From the NCBI GenBank assembly GCA_020633335.1, contig JACKDU010000004.1, positions 1-64,000 on the forward strand: DNA of 64,000 bases, written 5' to 3'. Numbering within the stretch: the stretch's first letter is position 1; each line of letters starts with the position of its first letter. Of this stretch, positions 41,532 through 49,837 are shown in pieces. A model generated the notes under the pieces. The model had not been told where the DNA came from. It worked only from the letters and a program-made list of their open reading frames with translations, and searched no databases. The position numbers were made by a program, and so were the translations under genes. Source of the DNA: Myxococcales bacterium. Lineage in GTDB: Bacteria; Myxococcota_A; Polyangia; Nannocystales; Nannocystaceae.

Positions 41532-42290
41532 GTGTCGCTCGAGCTCTATCAATTCGCGTTCTCCCACTTCAACGAGAAGGCCCGCTGGGCGCTCGATCAC
41601 AAGGGGATCCCGCACCGCCGGCGCTCGCTCCTGCCGGGGCCCCATGTGCCGGTGGTCAAGCGCCTGACCGGCAAGACCGAGACGCCGGTGCTGGTCGACG
41701 AGGGCCAGGTGATCGCCGGCTCGGCCGCGATCATCGACCACCTCGAGGACCGCCACCCCGAGCGGCCGCTCTACCCGCGCCGACCGGAGTGGCGACGGCG
41801 GGCCCTCGAGATCCAGCGCTTCTTCGACGAGGAGGTCGGCGCCGAGGCCCGGCGGGCCTTCTTCCTCGACTTCCTCGACGACGGCGCCTACGCGGCCCGC
41901 TGCTTCGCCGCCGCCTTCGGGCCGGCGACCCGGGGCTTCTACGCCCTCTCCTTCCCGCTCACGCGGATCATCATGCGAAAGCAGATGGCGCTCGAGCCCC
42001 GCTTCGCCGAGCAGGCCCAGGCGGCCCTGCGCCGCGGCCTCGACTTCGTCGCCGAGAACGCGGGCCCCGACGGCTTCCTGGTCGGCGACGCCTTCTCGGT
42101 CGCCGACCTGACGGCGGCCTCCCTCCTCCAGCTCGTCGCCTTCCCGCCCGAGGCGCCCCCCGGCCTCCCGGAGCCGCGCTCCGCGGCGCTCCAGCGCTGG
42201 CTGGGGCGCTGGCGCGAGCACCCGGGGACCGCCTGGGTGATCACGACCTACCGGACCCACCGGCCGGCGTCGGCCGAGGTCAAGGAGTGA
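41532..42290 (+). CDS. Glutathione S-transferase family protein
   Basis: The 252-residue product has a GST N-terminal domain (SLELYQFAFSHFNEKARWALDHKG, KTETPVLVDEGQVIAGSAAI, then DHLEDRHP) and a helical C-terminal domain (GDAFSVADLTAASLLQL, the usual N-capping box region). It would conjugate or bind thiol ligands. The GTG start at 41532 fits the family start. Its stop overlaps the GTG start of the acyltransferase-like gene (GTGA), so the two are translated together. Confidence 0.85.
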   Translation: MSLELYQFAFSHFNEKARWALDHKGIPHRRRSLLPGPHVPVVKRLTGKTETPVLVDEGQVIAGSAAIIDHLEDRHPERPLYPRRPEWRRRALEIQRFFDEEVGAEARRAFFLDFLDDGAYAARCFAAAFGPATRGFYALSFPLTRIIMRKQMALEPRFAEQAQAALRRGLDFVAENAGPDGFLVGDAFSVADLTAASLLQLVAFPPEAPPGLPEPRSAALQRWLGRWREHPGTAWVITTYRTHRPASAEVKE

Positions 42291-43039
42291 GCGACGCAGG
42301 CGCGCGCCCGGGCCTCGTCGCCAGCGCCGCCCGCTGGGGGCTCGCGCTCGGCAGCAGCGCGCTCGGCCTCGGGGCCGCGGTGATCACCCACCCCGCCTCG
42401 CCCGCGCTCGCCCACCGGATCCTCAAGGCGACCGCGGCGATCGGCCAGCGGATCTTCGGGCTCGAGGTGGTCCTCGACGATCGCAACCACGGCGCCTACG
42501 ACGACCCGCCCTACGTGATCGTCCACCTCAACCAGACCAGTTTGATCGAGAACTTCCTCCACGCCTGGTCGGCGCCGATCCCCTACCGGATCATCGTCAA
42601 CATCGAGTTCCTCCTCCTGCCGATCTTCGGCTGGGCGAACCTCGGGCTCGGCTCGCGGGTCGTCGTCCGCCAGCGACCGAAGCAGGCGAAGCGGGTGATC
42701 CGGCGGGCCATCGACGACCTCAGGCGCGGCGAGAGCTACCTGATCGCGATCGAGGGCCGACGGAGCCCCGACGGCGCGCTCCAGCCCTACAAGAAGGGGG
42801 CCGCGGTGATGGCGATCGAGGCCCAGGCGACGATCCTCCCCTACATGACGATCGGCGCCCACGAGCGCCTGCCGGTCGGCGAGTGGCGGGTGCGGCCGGG
42901 GCGGGTCGACGCGATCCTCCTCGAGGCGATCCCGACCCGCGGCCTCACCTACGACGACCGCGACGCGCTCCTCGCCCGCCTGCGGGCGCTCGCCGAGCGC
43001 GAGCTCGCGGCCCACCGCGCCGCCTCTTCCGGGCGCTGA
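42287..43039 (+). CDS. PlsC-type acyltransferase-like protein with altered catalytic dyad
   Basis: The 250-residue protein follows the LPLAT/PlsC order: membrane-near helix, block I at VHLNQTSLIENF, block II around GSRVVVRQR, and block III IEGRRSPDG (normally EGTRS). In block I the expected N-H-x-S-x-x-D reads N-Q-T-S-L-I-E, so His and Asp of HX4D are replaced by Gln and Glu. Blocks II and III are kept. The protein may bind acyl phospholipid without classical catalysis, or use a different mechanism. It is coupled to the GST gene by a start/stop overlap. Confidence 0.75.
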   Translation: MSDAGARPGLVASAARWGLALGSSALGLGAAVITHPASPALAHRILKATAAIGQRIFGLEVVLDDRNHGAYDDPPYVIVHLNQTSLIENFLHAWSAPIPYRIIVNIEFLLLPIFGWANLGLGSRVVVRQRPKQAKRVIRRAIDDLRRGESYLIAIEGRRSPDGALQPYKKGAAVMAIEAQATILPYMTIGAHERLPVGEWRVRPGRVDAILLEAIPTRGLTYDDRDALLARLRALAERELAAHRAASSGR

Positions 43040-43092
43040 GCGGGCGACGACGCGCTCCGCTCGCGCCCGGCGAGGGCGAGGCCAGGGCGCGG

Positions 43093-44055
43093 CTAGAGCG
43101 ACTCGCAGGCCGGCGTGGTGCCGTCGAAGATCGTCTCGGTCGGGCAGGCGTCGATGCCCGAGCAGCCGCAGAAGCCGAGGTCGGTGCACACGTCACCGTT
43201 CGCATCGGCGCAGTCGCCGTCGCTGGCGCACTTGCAGGTGCCGTCATCGCAGACCGAGGTCCCGGCGATCCCCGCGCAGTTCGCATCGGTCGCGCAGCCG
43301 CAGAAGCCGGTGTTGACGTTGCACTTCGGGTAGTTCGGCGCGAGGCAGTCGCCGTCGGCCTTGCAGGGGACGAAGCAGTAGCCGTCGGGGTGACAGGTCG
43401 CGTTCGGGTTGCCGCAGACCGTGACGTCCTGCCCGCCCGGGTAGGTCTTGCGGGTGATCTCCTCCATGTTGAGCGTGTCACACATGATGAAGTCGTTGGG
43501 CCCGTAGGCGCAGACCCCCGCGCCCTCGTACTCGATGCAGAACTGATTGGGGCAGTCGTCCGGACCGTTGCAGGGCGTCGCCCAGCCGCTGAAGAGCCCG
43601 AGGCAGTACGACTCGGTGCAGGCGCCCTGGACAACCGTGCAGACGCCGTCCTCGCAGGTGAAGCCCATGTCGGCGCCGTCGATCGTGCAGTCGCCGTCGC
43701 CCTGACAGTGCTCGAGGCAGAAGGAGCCGCCGGAGCCCCCGCCGGTGGTCTCCCCGGTGGTGTCGCTGCTCGTCGACCCCGACGCGGAGGCCGACGCCGA
43801 GCCCGAGGCGTCGGTGTCGGTCGCCGACGCGCTCGCCGACGCGCTCGCGCTCGCCGAGTCGGTCGCGCTCGCCGACGCCGACGCGCTCGCCGTCGCAGTC
43901 GCGCTCGCCGACGCCGACGCGCTCGCGGTCGCGCTCGCCGACGCCGCGGTCGACGCGTCGCTCTCGCCGCTGCTGTCATCGCCGTTGCAGGCGAGGCCGA
44001 GGCCGAGGAGGGCGACGAGGAGGTGCTTGGGGATCTTCTTCATGGACATGGACAT
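43093..44055 (-). CDS. Cys-rich EGF-like-repeat surface lipoprotein
   Basis: The 320-residue product has lipobox LAC (Cys23) followed by NGDDS and a long Ser/Ala/Asp/Thr tether to about residue 105. A Cys-rich region follows with about 28 cysteines in short spacings (CGNPNATCHPDGYC, CKADGDC, CGCATDANC, CKCASDGDC). These recall the CxxDxxC repeats of myxobacterial surface lipoproteins. The three in-frame ATGs at 44055, 44049 and 44043 are all possible starts. No enzyme motif is present, and an adhesive role is an inference. Confidence 0.75.
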   Translation of the reverse strand: MSMSMKKIPKHLLVALLGLGLACNGDDSSGESDASTAASASATASASASASATATASASASASATDSASASASASASATDTDASGSASASASGSTSSDTTGETTGGGSGGSFCLEHCQGDGDCTIDGADMGFTCEDGVCTVVQGACTESYCLGLFSGWATPCNGPDDCPNQFCIEYEGAGVCAYGPNDFIMCDTLNMEEITRKTYPGGQDVTVCGNPNATCHPDGYCFVPCKADGDCLAPNYPKCNVNTGFCGCATDANCAGIAGTSVCDDGTCKCASDGDCADANGDVCTDLGFCGCSGIDACPTETIFDGTTPACESL

Positions 44056-44093
44056 GGTCGCGGAGCTCTCGGGGTTGTGAGGCGATCGTCTGT

Positions 44094-44993
44094 CTAGCGG
44101 TCGATGCCGCCGGGGAGGAGGAAGGGGTAGGGGCGCCGCCGGACCTTGCGCTGCCAGGCCCGGTCCAGCCGGCGCAGGCGCTGGAGGAGCGCCCAGTCGC
44201 CGGCGTCGCTCTTGTAGTAGCGATCGACCTCGTCGCGGGTCAGCGCCGGCGTGATCGCGGCGTTCGCCCGGGCGAGGAGGGGATCGATGAGGTGGACCAG
44301 GCGCTCCTTGTGGAGGTTGCCGAGGAGGTCGAGGACCACCCCGCGCGGCTCGTAGTACTTGTCGAGGATCCCGCGGAGCATGAAGCGGCGGACCAGCCCC
44401 CGCAGCGCCCAGGGGAGCGACGCGAGGAAGAGGCCGAGCGGCATGCGCTCGCGCCCCTCGGCGTCGCGGAGCATCGGCGTGGTCACGTCGATGTAGCGGA
44501 GCTCGCCGTCCAGGAGCGCCCAGTTCGAGAGCTGGCCGTCGAGCCCGCAGGTCGGCGAGACCGCCCCGAGGATCGCCGTCAGCACCCGCTCGAAGAGCGC
44601 GACCGCGGCCGCCTCGTCGAGCCCGCGGAGCACCTTGGGGAGGAGCGCCGCGCCGTCGAAGCGGGGCTGGATGCAGTAGATCGCCACCGCGCCGTCGGCC
44701 CGCGGCCGCCGCTGGAGGCCGCTGGCGACCGGCGTCACCCCGCCGGCCGCGAGCACCTCGAGGTACTCGGCGAAGCAGGCCGCGTAGGCGTCGATCGTCG
44801 CCTGATCGCGGAAGAGCGGGAGGCGCTTGCAGGCGAAGCTCTGGCCCCGCGACTCCCAGGAGACCACGCACGAGATCTCGCCGTAGCCGAGGATCTCGAG
44901 CGCCGACTCGTCGCCGCTCTCGATCGCGTGGGCGACCGCATCCTCGAGGCGCACGAGGTCGGCCTCGTCGAGGTGCGCGGCTTCGACGCTCAC
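44094..44993 (-). CDS. Kinase-like protein of DUF6206 type
   Basis: The 299-residue product shows a protein-kinase/phosphotransferase-like outline: FACKRLPLF (possible ATP Lys), a hinge region, GLDGQLSNWALLDGELRYIDVTTP with an Asp/Gln/Asn catalytic-loop-like string and an Asp-containing metal loop, then a helical C-lobe. I recognise it as the DUF6206 family. It is encoded directly downstream of a class III aminotransferase, with a four-base overlap, so the two work in one pathway, possibly modifying an amino-group-containing metabolite. Confidence 0.65.
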   Translation of the reverse strand: MSVEAAHLDEADLVRLEDAVAHAIESGDESALEILGYGEISCVVSWESRGQSFACKRLPLFRDQATIDAYAACFAEYLEVLAAGGVTPVASGLQRRPRADGAVAIYCIQPRFDGAALLPKVLRGLDEAAAVALFERVLTAILGAVSPTCGLDGQLSNWALLDGELRYIDVTTPMLRDAEGRERMPLGLFLASLPWALRGLVRRFMLRGILDKYYEPRGVVLDLLGNLHKERLVHLIDPLLARANAAITPALTRDEVDRYYKSDAGDWALLQRLRRLDRAWQRKVRRRPYPFLLPGGIDR

Positions 44994-46207
44994 CCGAAGA
45001 CCCCCCGGATGATCTCGATGATCGCGTCGGCCTCGTCGTCGCTGATCGTCAGCGGCGGCAGGAGCTGGAGCACCGAGGTGTCGTTGTTGGCGTAGAGCGC
45101 GAAGATCCCGCGGTCAAAGAGCATCCGGGTGGCGACCATGCCGGCGCCCTCGGCCGGGAACTTGAGGCCCATGAAGAGGCCGCGGCGGCGGAGTTCGAAG
45201 GGCGCGCCGGCGAGGCCCGCCTCGAAGCGCTCGCCGAGCGCGTTCACCCGGTCGAGGAAGCCGGGGGCCTCGATCGTGTCGAGGACCGCGGTCGCGGCCG
45301 CGCAGCCGATCTCGGCGCCGCCGAAGGTCGAGATGTGGATGAAGGGGTGCTCGTCGAAGAAGCGGTGGAGCTCGGGCCGCATCAGGGTCGCGGTGATCGG
45401 GTAGATCCCGCCGCTCAGGCCCTTGCCGACGACGACCATGTCGGGGTGGACGCCCTCGTGCTCGTAGCCCCAGATCGCGCCGGTGCGCCCGAGGCCGGTC
45501 TGGACCTCGTCGAGGATCAGGAGCGCGCCGCGCTCGCGGCAGAGCTCGCCGATCCCCGCGAGGTAGCCGGGGGGCGGCAGCGGCATCCCCAGGGTCGCCG
45601 GGATCGTCTCGACGATCACCGCCGCGGTCTGATCGTTGATCGCCGCCTCCATCGCCGCGAGGTCGCCGAAGGCGAGCTGGCGGAAGGCCGGGAGGTTGGG
45701 GCCGAAGGGCTCGCGGTACTGGAGGTCGCCGGCCGCCAGCGCGAGGCCGGTGTGGCCGTGGTAGCCGCCGCTCGCCGAGATCACGCCCTGGCGGCCGCTC
45801 TGCGCCCGCGCGACCTTGATCGCCAGGTCCGCCGCCTCGCCGCCGCTGACCCCGAAGACGACGCCGGTGAGGCGATCGCCGGTGGTCGCCGCGAGGCGAT
45901 CGGCGAGGCGCGCCCGGTGACCCGAGACCAGGTGGTGGTTGCCGATGTCGAGGTGCCCGAGCGCCCCCTGGACCGCGGCGATCACCGCGGCGTTGCGGTG
46001 GCCGAGGTTGAAGACGCCGCCGTTGCAGTGGCAGTTGTAGAAGGCGCGGCCGTCGAAGGCGTCGTCGAAGGTCGCGCCGCCGCGCTCGCCCATCACCACG
46101 TCGATCTGATAGCGCTCAAAGGTCGCGACCTTGCCGCGGTTGACGTGCTCGGCGAAGGCGACGAAGGTCGCCTCGCGGGAGGGATAGGGCTGCGGGGGGC
46201 GCTCCAT
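44990..46207 (-). CDS. Class III (PLP-dependent) aminotransferase
   Basis: The 405-residue protein shows the class III hallmarks: FYNCHCNGGVFNLGHRN near the N-terminus, GVSGGEAADLAIKVAR, GYHGHTGLALAAGD, the Asp in LILDEVQTGLGRTG and the PLP Lys in VVVGKGLSGGIYPI (about residue 262), then FIHISTFGG. It uses pyridoxal phosphate to move amino groups, often omega-amino groups. The ATG at 46207 fits the family start; the upstream open frame to 46345 is Arg-rich. It precedes the kinase-like gene by a four-base overlap. The substrate is unknown. Confidence 0.9.
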   Translation of the reverse strand: MERPPQPYPSREATFVAFAEHVNRGKVATFERYQIDVVMGERGGATFDDAFDGRAFYNCHCNGGVFNLGHRNAAVIAAVQGALGHLDIGNHHLVSGHRARLADRLAATTGDRLTGVVFGVSGGEAADLAIKVARAQSGRQGVISASGGYHGHTGLALAAGDLQYREPFGPNLPAFRQLAFGDLAAMEAAINDQTAAVIVETIPATLGMPLPPPGYLAGIGELCRERGALLILDEVQTGLGRTGAIWGYEHEGVHPDMVVVGKGLSGGIYPITATLMRPELHRFFDEHPFIHISTFGGAEIGCAAATAVLDTIEAPGFLDRVNALGERFEAGLAGAPFELRRRGLFMGLKFPAEGAGMVATRMLFDRGIFALYANNDTSVLQLLPPLTISDDEADAIIEIIRGVFG

Positions 46208-46323
46208 GGGGACCTCGATACGCCCCCGCGAGACCGCGCACAAGGGCGATCGCCGGCCCCGCGGGGTGAGCGTCCGCGCTTGCCCTCGGCGATCGCATCC
46301 CCGACGATTCGGTCGCCTCCGAG

Positions 46324-47847
46324 ATGCCCTCGACGACCCGCTCACGGCCGACGCGACAGGTGATCCGCGGCGACTTCCAGACGCCGCAGGACCTCGCGGA
46401 CGAGGTCTGCGCGGTCGTGGCCGCGGCGATGCCGCGTCCGCGCGCGGTCCTCGAGCCGACCTGCGGGCGGGGCTCGCTCCTCGTCGCCGCCGATCGTCGC
46501 TTCGGCGAGGGCGCCTGCCTGGTCGGCCTCGAGCTCGACGACGACCACCTCGGCCAGGCGGCGGCTGCCCTCGCCCACCGCGGACCCGACGGTCTCACGC
46601 TCCTCCATGACGACATCTTCGCGGTCGACCTCCCGGGCCTGGTCGCGGCCCAGGCCGACCCCCTGCTGATCCTCGGCAACCCGCCCTGGGTGACCGCCGC
46701 CGGCCTCGGCGCCCGCGACGGGGCGAACCGGCCGGCGCGCGCGGGCGCCGAGGGGCTGCGGGGGCTCGACGCCCGCACCGGCCGCAGCAATTTCGACATC
46801 TCCGAGTGGATCGCCGCCCGCCTGATCGAGGCCGCCGGCGGGCGCCAGGCGATGATCGCCCTCCTCCTCAAGACCGCGGTCGCCCGCCGCCTCCTCGCTC
46901 GCGCCTGGGGGAGCGGGCTGCCGCTGCGCGACCCGGCGATCCGCCGCGTCGACGCCCGCCGGCGCTTCGGCGCGGCCGTCGACGCCTGCCTCTTCACCGC
47001 CTTCACCGACCGCCCGGGCGCGCGGCGCTGCCCGGTCTACGCGGGGCTCGACGCGGCGACGCCGACGGCCGTGCTCGGCCACGCCGACGGGGCGCTGATC
47101 GCCGACCTCGACGCCCACGGGCGCGCGATAGACCTGTCTCCTGAGACAGGCGACGAGGACGCCTGGCGCTCGGGCGTGAAGCACGACTGCGCCGCGGTCC
47201 TCGAGCTCGCCCGCGGGGCCGACGCGGGCCCGCTGGTCAACGGCCTCGGCGAGGCCGTCGACGTCGAGGAGGCGCTCCTCTACCCGCTCCTCAAGGGGGC
47301 GGCGATCGCCCGCGGGGCGCGCGTGGGCGGGCGCGTGGGCGGACGCGAGGCGGAGCGCTGGCTCCTCCTCCCGCAGGCCGCGCTCGCCGACGACACCGCC
47401 GACCTCGCCGCCCGCGCGCCGCGGGCGTGGGCCTACCTGAGCGCCCACGGCGACGCCCTCGATCGCCGGCGCTCGTCGATCTACCGCGGCCGCCCGCGCT
47501 TCGCGGTCTTCGGCGTCGGCCCCTACGCCTTCGCCCCCTGGAAGGTCGCGATCGCCGGCCTCGGCCGGTCGATCGAGCCCCAGGTCGTCGGCCCCCGGAC
47601 GGGACGACCGGTGCTCTTCGACGACACCGTCTACTTCCACCCCTGCCGGAGCCCGGAGGAGGCCCGCCTCAAGCGCGAGCTCCTGGTCTCGCCGCCCGCC
47701 CGCGACTTCTTCGCAGCGCATGTCTTTTGGGACATGAAGCGACCGATCACCGCCGGCCTCCTCCGCCGCCTCAGCCTCCGCCGGGTCGCGGCCGCCCTCG
47801 GGCGCGCGCGCGAGTACGACGCGACGGTCGGCGAGCGCGACGGCTGA
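46324..47847 (+). CDS. Orphan N6-adenine DNA methyltransferase-like protein
   Basis: The 507-residue product begins with GDFQTPQDLADEV, then motif I LEPTCGRGSLLVAA (near residue 43) and motif IV ILGNPPWVTAAG (near 118), the NPPW/NPPY signature of adenine-N6 methyltransferases. The C-terminal half has a probable target-recognition domain and ends RLSLRRVAAALGRAREYDA. No restriction endonuclease lies beside it. The start at 46324 is an ATG about 117 bases from the aminotransferase start. It may be an orphan regulatory methylase or the remnant of a restriction-modification system. Confidence 0.75.
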   Translation: MPSTTRSRPTRQVIRGDFQTPQDLADEVCAVVAAAMPRPRAVLEPTCGRGSLLVAADRRFGEGACLVGLELDDDHLGQAAAALAHRGPDGLTLLHDDIFAVDLPGLVAAQADPLLILGNPPWVTAAGLGARDGANRPARAGAEGLRGLDARTGRSNFDISEWIAARLIEAAGGRQAMIALLLKTAVARRLLARAWGSGLPLRDPAIRRVDARRRFGAAVDACLFTAFTDRPGARRCPVYAGLDAATPTAVLGHADGALIADLDAHGRAIDLSPETGDEDAWRSGVKHDCAAVLELARGADAGPLVNGLGEAVDVEEALLYPLLKGAAIARGARVGGRVGGREAERWLLLPQAALADDTADLAARAPRAWAYLSAHGDALDRRRSSIYRGRPRFAVFGVGPYAFAPWKVAIAGLGRSIEPQVVGPRTGRPVLFDDTVYFHPCRSPEEARLKRELLVSPPARDFFAAHVFWDMKRPITAGLLRRLSLRRVAAALGRAREYDATVGERDG

Positions 47848-48023
47848 GGGCGCCCGCGCCCCTCGCGGCTCCCCGCGACGAGCGGCTCCGGGTGCTCGGC
47901 GAGCGGCGAGCGGCGCGCGGAGTCGGCTGCGCGTCGACGGCGCGTCTTGCTCCACGATCGGCCGCCTTCACCTGCCAGCGGGCCGCGCAGGCCCCTCCCC
48001 GCTTCGTCGGCTATCGTCTGGGG

Positions 48024-49055
48024 ATGCTGTCCTCCCCCCGCGCGCTCGCCCTCGCCTGCCCCCTCGCCCTCGCGCTCCTCCCCGCCTGCGGGATCTTCGG
48101 CGGCTGGGACGACGACGGCACCGCCGGCGACGATCTCCCGCCCGGCTGGTTCACCGAGACCGCGTCGACCAGCGCCGGCAGCATCGACAGCGGTTACGAC
48201 ACCTTCGACACCTACGGGACCACCGAGGTCAACGACTCGTCGATCGAGCCGACCGGCGCCGACGACGATCCCGAGGCCGGCTGCCCCTGCGCCCCCGGGA
48301 CCGACCTCATCTATGTCCTCTCGGACAGCGGCACCCTCTGGAGCTTCGACCCCCAGGACCTCCACTTCGCCCGGATCGCCGACATCAAGTGCGGCGGGAT
48401 GAAGAGCACCTTCTCGATGGGCGTGAGCCGGAAGGCGCGGGCGTGGGTCCAGTACCAGAGCGGCGACCTCTACACCGTCGACCTCAACGACCCGAGCGAT
48501 CCGATCCCCTGCCTCGACCCCGGCTTCGAGAACCAGAACCCGAAGTTCCCCAACTTCGGGATGGCCTTCGTCGCCAACAGCGTCGTCGATCCCTGCGACA
48601 AGCTCCACGCCCACTCGGCGATCGCCCCCGACGTGATCGGCGAGGGGGTCGGCGCCCTCGGGGTGATCGATCCCCAGACGCTCGAGCTCAGCGAGATCGC
48701 GCCGATCGACTACGGCTGGGGCGAGCTCACCGGCACCTCGACCGGCCGCCTCTTCGCCTACCAGGGGAGCGCCCCGCCGCTCCTCTCGGAGTACGACAAG
48801 GGGAGCGGCGAGCTCCTCGACGTCCTCCCGCTCCCCCAGCTCTCGAGCGACTCGGCCTTCGCCTTCGCCTGGTGGGGCGGCGACTTCTACCTCTTCCACG
48901 ACCCGAACCTCTTCGGCAGCTACTCCGAGGTCTGGCACCTCGACTACGACGAGAGCGACGGGATGGGCCAGGCGATGACCAAGATCATCTCCCAGGCGCC
49001 GATCCGGGTGGTCGGCGCCGGGGTCTCGACCTGCGTCCCGGCGGGGCCGGTCTAG
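48024..49055 (+). CDS. Lipoprotein with beta-propeller-like domain
   Basis: The 343-residue product has lipobox LPAC (Cys22), then GIFGGWDDDG and a tether rich in Thr/Ser/Asp. From about residue 90 a Cys-containing start (CPCAPGTDLIYVLSDSGTLWSFDPQDL) and repeated blade-like segments (YTVDLNDPSDPIPC, GVIDPQTLELSEIAPI) suggest a six- or seven-bladed propeller. It ends with a Cys (VSTCVPAG). No active site is seen; the role is unknown, presumably on the surface. The open frame extends upstream to 47427, overlapping the methylase on another frame. Confidence 0.65.
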   Translation: MLSSPRALALACPLALALLPACGIFGGWDDDGTAGDDLPPGWFTETASTSAGSIDSGYDTFDTYGTTEVNDSSIEPTGADDDPEAGCPCAPGTDLIYVLSDSGTLWSFDPQDLHFARIADIKCGGMKSTFSMGVSRKARAWVQYQSGDLYTVDLNDPSDPIPCLDPGFENQNPKFPNFGMAFVANSVVDPCDKLHAHSAIAPDVIGEGVGALGVIDPQTLELSEIAPIDYGWGELTGTSTGRLFAYQGSAPPLLSEYDKGSGELLDVLPLPQLSSDSAFAFAWWGGDFYLFHDPNLFGSYSEVWHLDYDESDGMGQAMTKIISQAPIRVVGAGVSTCVPAGPV

Positions 49056-49104
49056 CGCCTGCGCCCCTCGTCTGCGATCCTCCGGGCTCCCAAGGAGGGG
49101 ATCG

Positions 49105-49491
49105 ATGAGCGAGCAAGAGCGAGTGAACGGTGCGGTCGGCTGGGTCGATCTGACGGTCGACGACGCCGACAGGGTCGCGGCCTTCTACGAGGCGGTGGTC
49201 GGCTGGACCCGCCACCCGGTGGCGATGGACGGCTACGATGACTTTGCGATGTTGCGGTCCGACGGCGAGGCCGTCAGCGGGGTCTGCCACGCCCGCGGCT
49301 CGAACGCCGGGCTGCCGGCGGCCTGGCTCATGTACGTCAACGTACCTGACCTACAGGCCAGCCTCGATCAGACGCGCGAGCTCGGCGGCGAGGTCCTCCA
49401 CGGCCCGCGCTCGCTCGGCAGCCACGGATCGATGGCGGTGATCCGCGACCCCGCCGGGGCGGTCCTGGCGCTGATGGGGCCGCCGAGCTAG
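49105..49491 (+). CDS. VOC/glyoxalase-type protein
   Basis: The 128-residue product matches the vicinal-oxygen-chelate family: GAVGWVDLTVDDADRVAAFYEAVVGW, GVCHARGSNAGLPAAWLMYVNVPDL and HGPRSLGSHGSMAVIRDPAGAVLALM. It has the conserved His and Glu region for a metal. Members include glyoxalases and antibiotic-resistance proteins. A good AGGAG ribosome-binding site precedes the ATG. Substrate unknown. Confidence 0.9.
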   Translation: MSEQERVNGAVGWVDLTVDDADRVAAFYEAVVGWTRHPVAMDGYDDFAMLRSDGEAVSGVCHARGSNAGLPAAWLMYVNVPDLQASLDQTRELGGEVLHGPRSLGSHGSMAVIRDPAGAVLALMGPPS

Positions 49492-49817
49492 GCACCGCTA
49501 CCGCCAGGCCAGGAGGTCGGGGTGATCTCCTTCGCCCACATGTTCTCGTAGACGTCGGGCGGCGAGGTGTCGAGCGCACCTCGCCGCAGCCGCGCCCGCA
49601 GCCACGCGGCGACCCGCCCCGAGGTGACGGCCGGCCCGTTCGGGTAGTCGTGGCTGTCGAGGAGCACAAAGTTGAAGCGCGGCCCCTCGCCGTCGGCCCG
49701 CTGGGCGACGACGACGAAGAAGGTGTAGTGACCGCGCTCAATCTGCTCGCGGAGCATCCAGCGGTAGAGCACGCCGTCGACCCGCGCCGGGCGTGAACCC
49801 CTGCGTGGGAGCGTCAT
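49488..49817 (-). CDS. Small hypothetical protein, co-directional with the protease
   Basis: The 109-residue product has a basic N-terminus (RGSRPARVDGVLYRWMLREQIERGHYTFFVVVAQ) and a central beta part (GPRFNFVLLDSHDYPNGP). No family is recognised. It starts 20 bases after the protease stop and is transcribed the same way, so both could be on one mRNA. Its stop codon overlaps the last codon of the VOC gene on the other strand. Confidence 0.5.
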   Translation of the reverse strand: MTLPRRGSRPARVDGVLYRWMLREQIERGHYTFFVVVAQRADGEGPRFNFVLLDSHDYPNGPAVTSGRVAAWLRARLRRGALDTSPPDVYENMWAKEITPTSWPGGSGA

Positions 49818-49837
49818 CGGCGTGCTCGCGGGGCGGG

